Assembly (NCBI GenBank): GCA_030066195.1
Contig: JASJCB010000062.1
Span: forward strand, 1 to 46,273
Length of the DNA: 46,273 bases
Source: Acidobacteriota bacterium
GTDB taxonomy: Bacteria; Acidobacteriota; Holophagae; Acanthopleuribacterales; Acanthopleuribacteraceae
Reading direction: 5' to 3'
The notes under the pieces are model-generated. The model saw only the letters and a program-made list of their open reading frames with translations. It was not told the origin of the DNA and searched no databases. A program made the position numbers and the translations under genes. This document shows positions 44,149 through 46,273 of the stretch, piece by piece (the stretch's first letter is position 1; every line of letters begins with the position of its first letter).

Positions 44149-44454
44149 ATGCCAACTAAAACCGATTGGGTGAATGAAGTCCAAGCCTTTTACCGCGACC
44201 TGAACTTGGTGAATAGAGGCGCGATGAGCGCCGAGGAATTCGCGCAAGTCATTGCAGCGCACCGATGGTCAACGCCGGCGCCCGAGCAATTAAAAACCGC
44301 ACTGGATGTGGCCCATCACCTGATCGAAACCTATCCGAAGGATTTACCATCGGCCAAAACCAGGTGGTTGGGCATGGAATGGGATCTGGCCATGATGAGC
44401 AATCAAACCGCGTTCCTCAAGCAGGATACGCTGCCTCCATCGGAGGGTAAATAG
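44149..44454 (+). CDS. Unknown small protein, fourth gene of ORFan operon
   Basis: 101 residues from ATG 44149 with AGGAG upstream. Helical and acidic; contains MSAEEFAQVIAAHRWSTPAPEQLK. It starts 9 bases after the previous stop, and the next gene begins 2 bases after its own. No family recognised. Confidence 0.6.
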   Translation: MPTKTDWVNEVQAFYRDLNLVNRGAMSAEEFAQVIAAHRWSTPAPEQLKTALDVAHHLIETYPKDLPSAKTRWLGMEWDLAMMSNQTAFLKQDTLPPSEGK

Positions 44455-44456
44455 TT

Positions 44457-44888
44457 ATGCAGGTGGAAGAGACTGTCAACCCAACCACCAACGCGCCTGT
44501 TTTTTCTACCTGCAATCCCGAGTTTGCGATTCTGCCCATGAGCGCCCAATGGGCCGGCGCCAAATTCAAGCGGTGGAAGCGCAAGCAGATCGAGGCCTTC
44601 CCGGTGATTTCCTGGATGAACTGGAGGGCGGACGGCCTTCTCGGTGTCTACCAACGAGGAGAGGAAGAAGGCCGGTACTATCAGTCGCGGTTCTTCAGCA
44701 CCAAAGGGCGGATCGTTTCAGGGCCTTTGATTTCTCCGAAATGGGATAAGTTCATTCTCCGCATCGAGCCCGGGGGCACGGCCACGGTGCTCACCTATAA
44801 CGGGGAGCACCTATTGTTGGCCGGACACCCCATCAAAGGGTTGGGTGGGTATCTCAGCCGGGCTCAAGAAGCGTGGAGCAGTCCGTAA
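44457..44888 (+). CDS. Unknown protein, fifth gene of ORFan operon
   Basis: 143 residues; GGAGG about 10 bases upstream. Contains a tryptophan-rich middle (FKRWKRKQIEAF, ISWMNWRADGLLG) and beta-like strands (GRYYQSRFFSTKGR, FILRIEPGGTATVLTYNG). No signal peptide. Its TAA shares a base with the next ATG (TAATG). No family recognised. Confidence 0.6.
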   Translation: MQVEETVNPTTNAPVFSTCNPEFAILPMSAQWAGAKFKRWKRKQIEAFPVISWMNWRADGLLGVYQRGEEEGRYYQSRFFSTKGRIVSGPLISPKWDKFILRIEPGGTATVLTYNGEHLLLAGHPIKGLGGYLSRAQEAWSSP

Positions 44889-45190
44889 TGGGAAAACCGG
44901 CAGGGCGCCCCATGAAATATGCGCACATTATTGAAAGTCTCGATGACGGCGAGTTGTATTCACCGGCCACCATCGCCCGGTTTGCCGAGGCCAACGGTTT
45001 ATTGCCAATCGTCAAGCATGCACAAAAACGGGTCAAAGTGGCCATGGGCCGTTTGCGAGCCTATCATCATTTTCCTATTAACGGCGATGGAACCATCCGT
45101 TTGTCCGGCCAAAGCCCCTTCCCCGGTTGGTACGGCTGGCGCTGGAAGCTTCTCATTTTGGAACAAGATCCCCCAAAGGAACCGTCATAA
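44888..45190 (+). CDS. Small possible winged-helix protein, sixth gene of ORFan operon
   Basis: 100 residues from ATG 44888 (GGAG 9 bases upstream). GRPMKYAHIIESLDDGELYSP, followed by TIARFAEANGLL and QKRVKVAMGRLRAYHHFP, resembles a winged-helix DNA-binding domain (helix, 'SPATIARFAE' recognition-type helix, then a basic wing). Motif-based guess only. The next gene starts 11 bases after its stop. Confidence 0.55.
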   Translation: MGKPAGRPMKYAHIIESLDDGELYSPATIARFAEANGLLPIVKHAQKRVKVAMGRLRAYHHFPINGDGTIRLSGQSPFPGWYGWRWKLLILEQDPPKEPS

Positions 45191-45201
45191 AGAGGGAGCC
45201 C

Positions 45202-45939
45202 GTGGAAACACTGTCTATTATCGCTATTCCTAAATTAGTTACCTTTAACGAAAAGGCGCTTCTCGACCTGATCGGTCACCTGAACCCATTTGGTTTTGTA
45301 TTCTTAGGTCTGACCCGTTTCGGCTCTTCCATGGAACTACAGAACGCAACCCGGCTCATTCGTCAGGTCACGAAAAACAAGATCTGGTGTTTTTTCCCGG
45401 ATGAGGATGATCTTGCCTTTGGTATTGACCATTTTAGTAAGCACTTCTATAGGCCGATCGGTTTCGGTCCGTATCTACAGTTTGCAGCTGCCTCCTTTTT
45501 AACACAACCCCAGATCCAGGTGGTATGCCTCAGAACCTGTATGGTAGACCCAAAAGGCAAGGTCGTTCCCAGGTTCTATTCCAAGCAACATATTACGTCC
45601 ATCTTGGAACTTGCTGACGAAATATGGGCAAAATTTGAAATGGTGTACCCCTTTAGTGATTACTTCTATCGGATGGTGTTTACCAAATATGACATGGCCG
45701 GGCTTTTCATGGAAAACATACCCAAATTTCGAGAAAGCGTCAATTTTATCATGCACTTAGAGGGCATGAAGGCGTACACATTAGCCGGCAAGATCTACGT
45801 CGTTGGTTCCACCGTCCCAAGCGTTCTTCATATCCATTTGGATGGCCCGAAAACGACCATCACTTACTATGAATACTTCAGCCCCAGTTGGTATAACATG
45901 GACAGCGCGGTGATGACACAGAGGTTAGAAAAGAAATAG
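45202..45939 (+). CDS. Unknown protein, last gene of ORFan operon
   Basis: 245 residues from GTG 45202, chosen because AGAGGGAG lies about 5 bases upstream and the previous gene stops at 45190. The open frame upstream to 45127 overlaps that gene. Mixed alpha/beta with many aromatics (HFSKHFYRPIGFGPYLQF, YYEYFSPSWYNMD). No signal peptide, catalytic motif or family recognised. Lower GC than the first operon genes. Confidence 0.6.
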   Translation: METLSIIAIPKLVTFNEKALLDLIGHLNPFGFVFLGLTRFGSSMELQNATRLIRQVTKNKIWCFFPDEDDLAFGIDHFSKHFYRPIGFGPYLQFAAASFLTQPQIQVVCLRTCMVDPKGKVVPRFYSKQHITSILELADEIWAKFEMVYPFSDYFYRMVFTKYDMAGLFMENIPKFRESVNFIMHLEGMKAYTLAGKIYVVGSTVPSVLHIHLDGPKTTITYYEYFSPSWYNMDSAVMTQRLEKK

Positions 45940-46150
45940 CCGGCGGGGAACACACTGGAACGCGATGGGATCGGTGACTTGAAAAGAGCGCTCCATTATT
46001 TCTGTTCCGCCTGGGGCGCCTACGGAAGCGTGTATCGTGAGCTTCTGGCAAGTATGCGTGCCTGAGGCATAACGTCTCCTTATCTCTCTAATCAAAAGAG
46101 TGCCGGACTTTTCGCTGATCATCGGGTAGCTTATCCTGCAAGGAGTTTGT

Positions 46151-46273
46151 ATGGACCATCCAGGTGGAACGCTCAAGTTTTGTGGCCAATCCTTGACCGA
46201 GAAGGAATGGAAACTGCTGCTTGAGCTTGTCGAGGAATTTTGGGGCATCAGCCGCACCGAATTGGCTTCTACC
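46151..46273 (+). CDS. Partial gene, N-terminus of a DUF4338 (DruA-like) protein
   Basis: ATG at 46151 with AGGAG 5 bases upstream; the frame is open to the window end (41 codons). The visible part reads TLKFCGQSLTEKEW, then LLLELVEEFWGISRTELAST. The pattern Gx(S/T)LTxxE...(I/V)...SRTELA is that of the N-terminus of DUF4338 proteins, which include Druantia DruA and stand-alone IS-like copies. The domain is cut by the edge, so the call rests on about 35 residues. Confidence 0.6.
   Translation, partial: MDHPGGTLKFCGQSLTEKEWKLLLELVEEFWGISRTELAST

Overview
The window is a GC-rich bacterial chromosome segment. It most resembles Acidobacteriota (Holophagae or Acanthopleuribacter-like). The pointers are an ECF sigma factor overlapping a Ser/Thr kinase-TPR gene, two adjacent proteins of the 'VWFA-related Acidobacterial domain' type, a carboxypeptidase-regulatory/TonB-type outer-membrane protein, and many sensor kinases and caspase-like proteins. 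The phylum is inferred from family composition; no rRNA or housekeeping marker is present.

Layout. 1-7.5 kb (minus strand): ECF sigma factor, Ser/Thr kinase-TPR and a small ORF in one operon, then an unknown helical protein and a long TPR protein whose N-terminus looks like the tail of an NB-ARC (STAND) ATPase. 7.7-8.0 kb: a probable free-standing structured RNA with its own promoter and terminator. 8.4-13.1 kb: two paralogous secreted VWA proteins. 13.8-17.8 kb: two convergent sensor kinases (FHA-GAF-HK and membrane PAS-HK). 18.2-24.8 kb: two divergent operons with three caspase-like proteases and two CsgG/LpoB-like exported proteins. 25-30.2 kb: TonB-dependent receptor-like protein behind a triple PhoB/OmpR-style box, a small ORF, an OmpR/HK two-component pair and a MAPEG membrane protein.

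30.4-39.2 kb is the most unusual part. Two large paralogous proteins (calcineurin-like phosphoesterase + NACHT NTPase + FGE/SUMF1 C-type-lectin domain) are encoded convergently. Their last ~40 codons and 3' flanks have the signature of diversity-generating retroelement (DGR) variable regions: substitutions are confined to first/second positions of NNC-type codons, the surrounding codons are invariant, and an identical 3' flank with a GC stem-loop sits 21 nt after both stops. No reverse transcriptase or template repeat is in the window, so the mutagenic RT would act from elsewhere. The upstream paralog is interrupted by one in-frame TAG where the other copy has TGG. Around and between them lie a 42-bp tandem hairpin array, ~300-bp palindrome-rich repeats, an IS200-like TnpA and 21-bp-phased TGTCGACA palindromes.

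39.3-46.3 kb is lower in GC at first and full of unrecognised genes. It holds a three-gene minus-strand operon including a 48-aa secreted peptide, a ladder of terminator-like hairpins, and a plus-strand run of six tightly packed ORFans. It ends in the first codons of what looks like a DUF4338 (DruA-like) protein cut by the window edge.

A common theme is regulated signalling and conflict-type proteins (kinases, STAND ATPases, caspases, VWA, hypervariable receptors), but links between the loci are inferred from proximity only.
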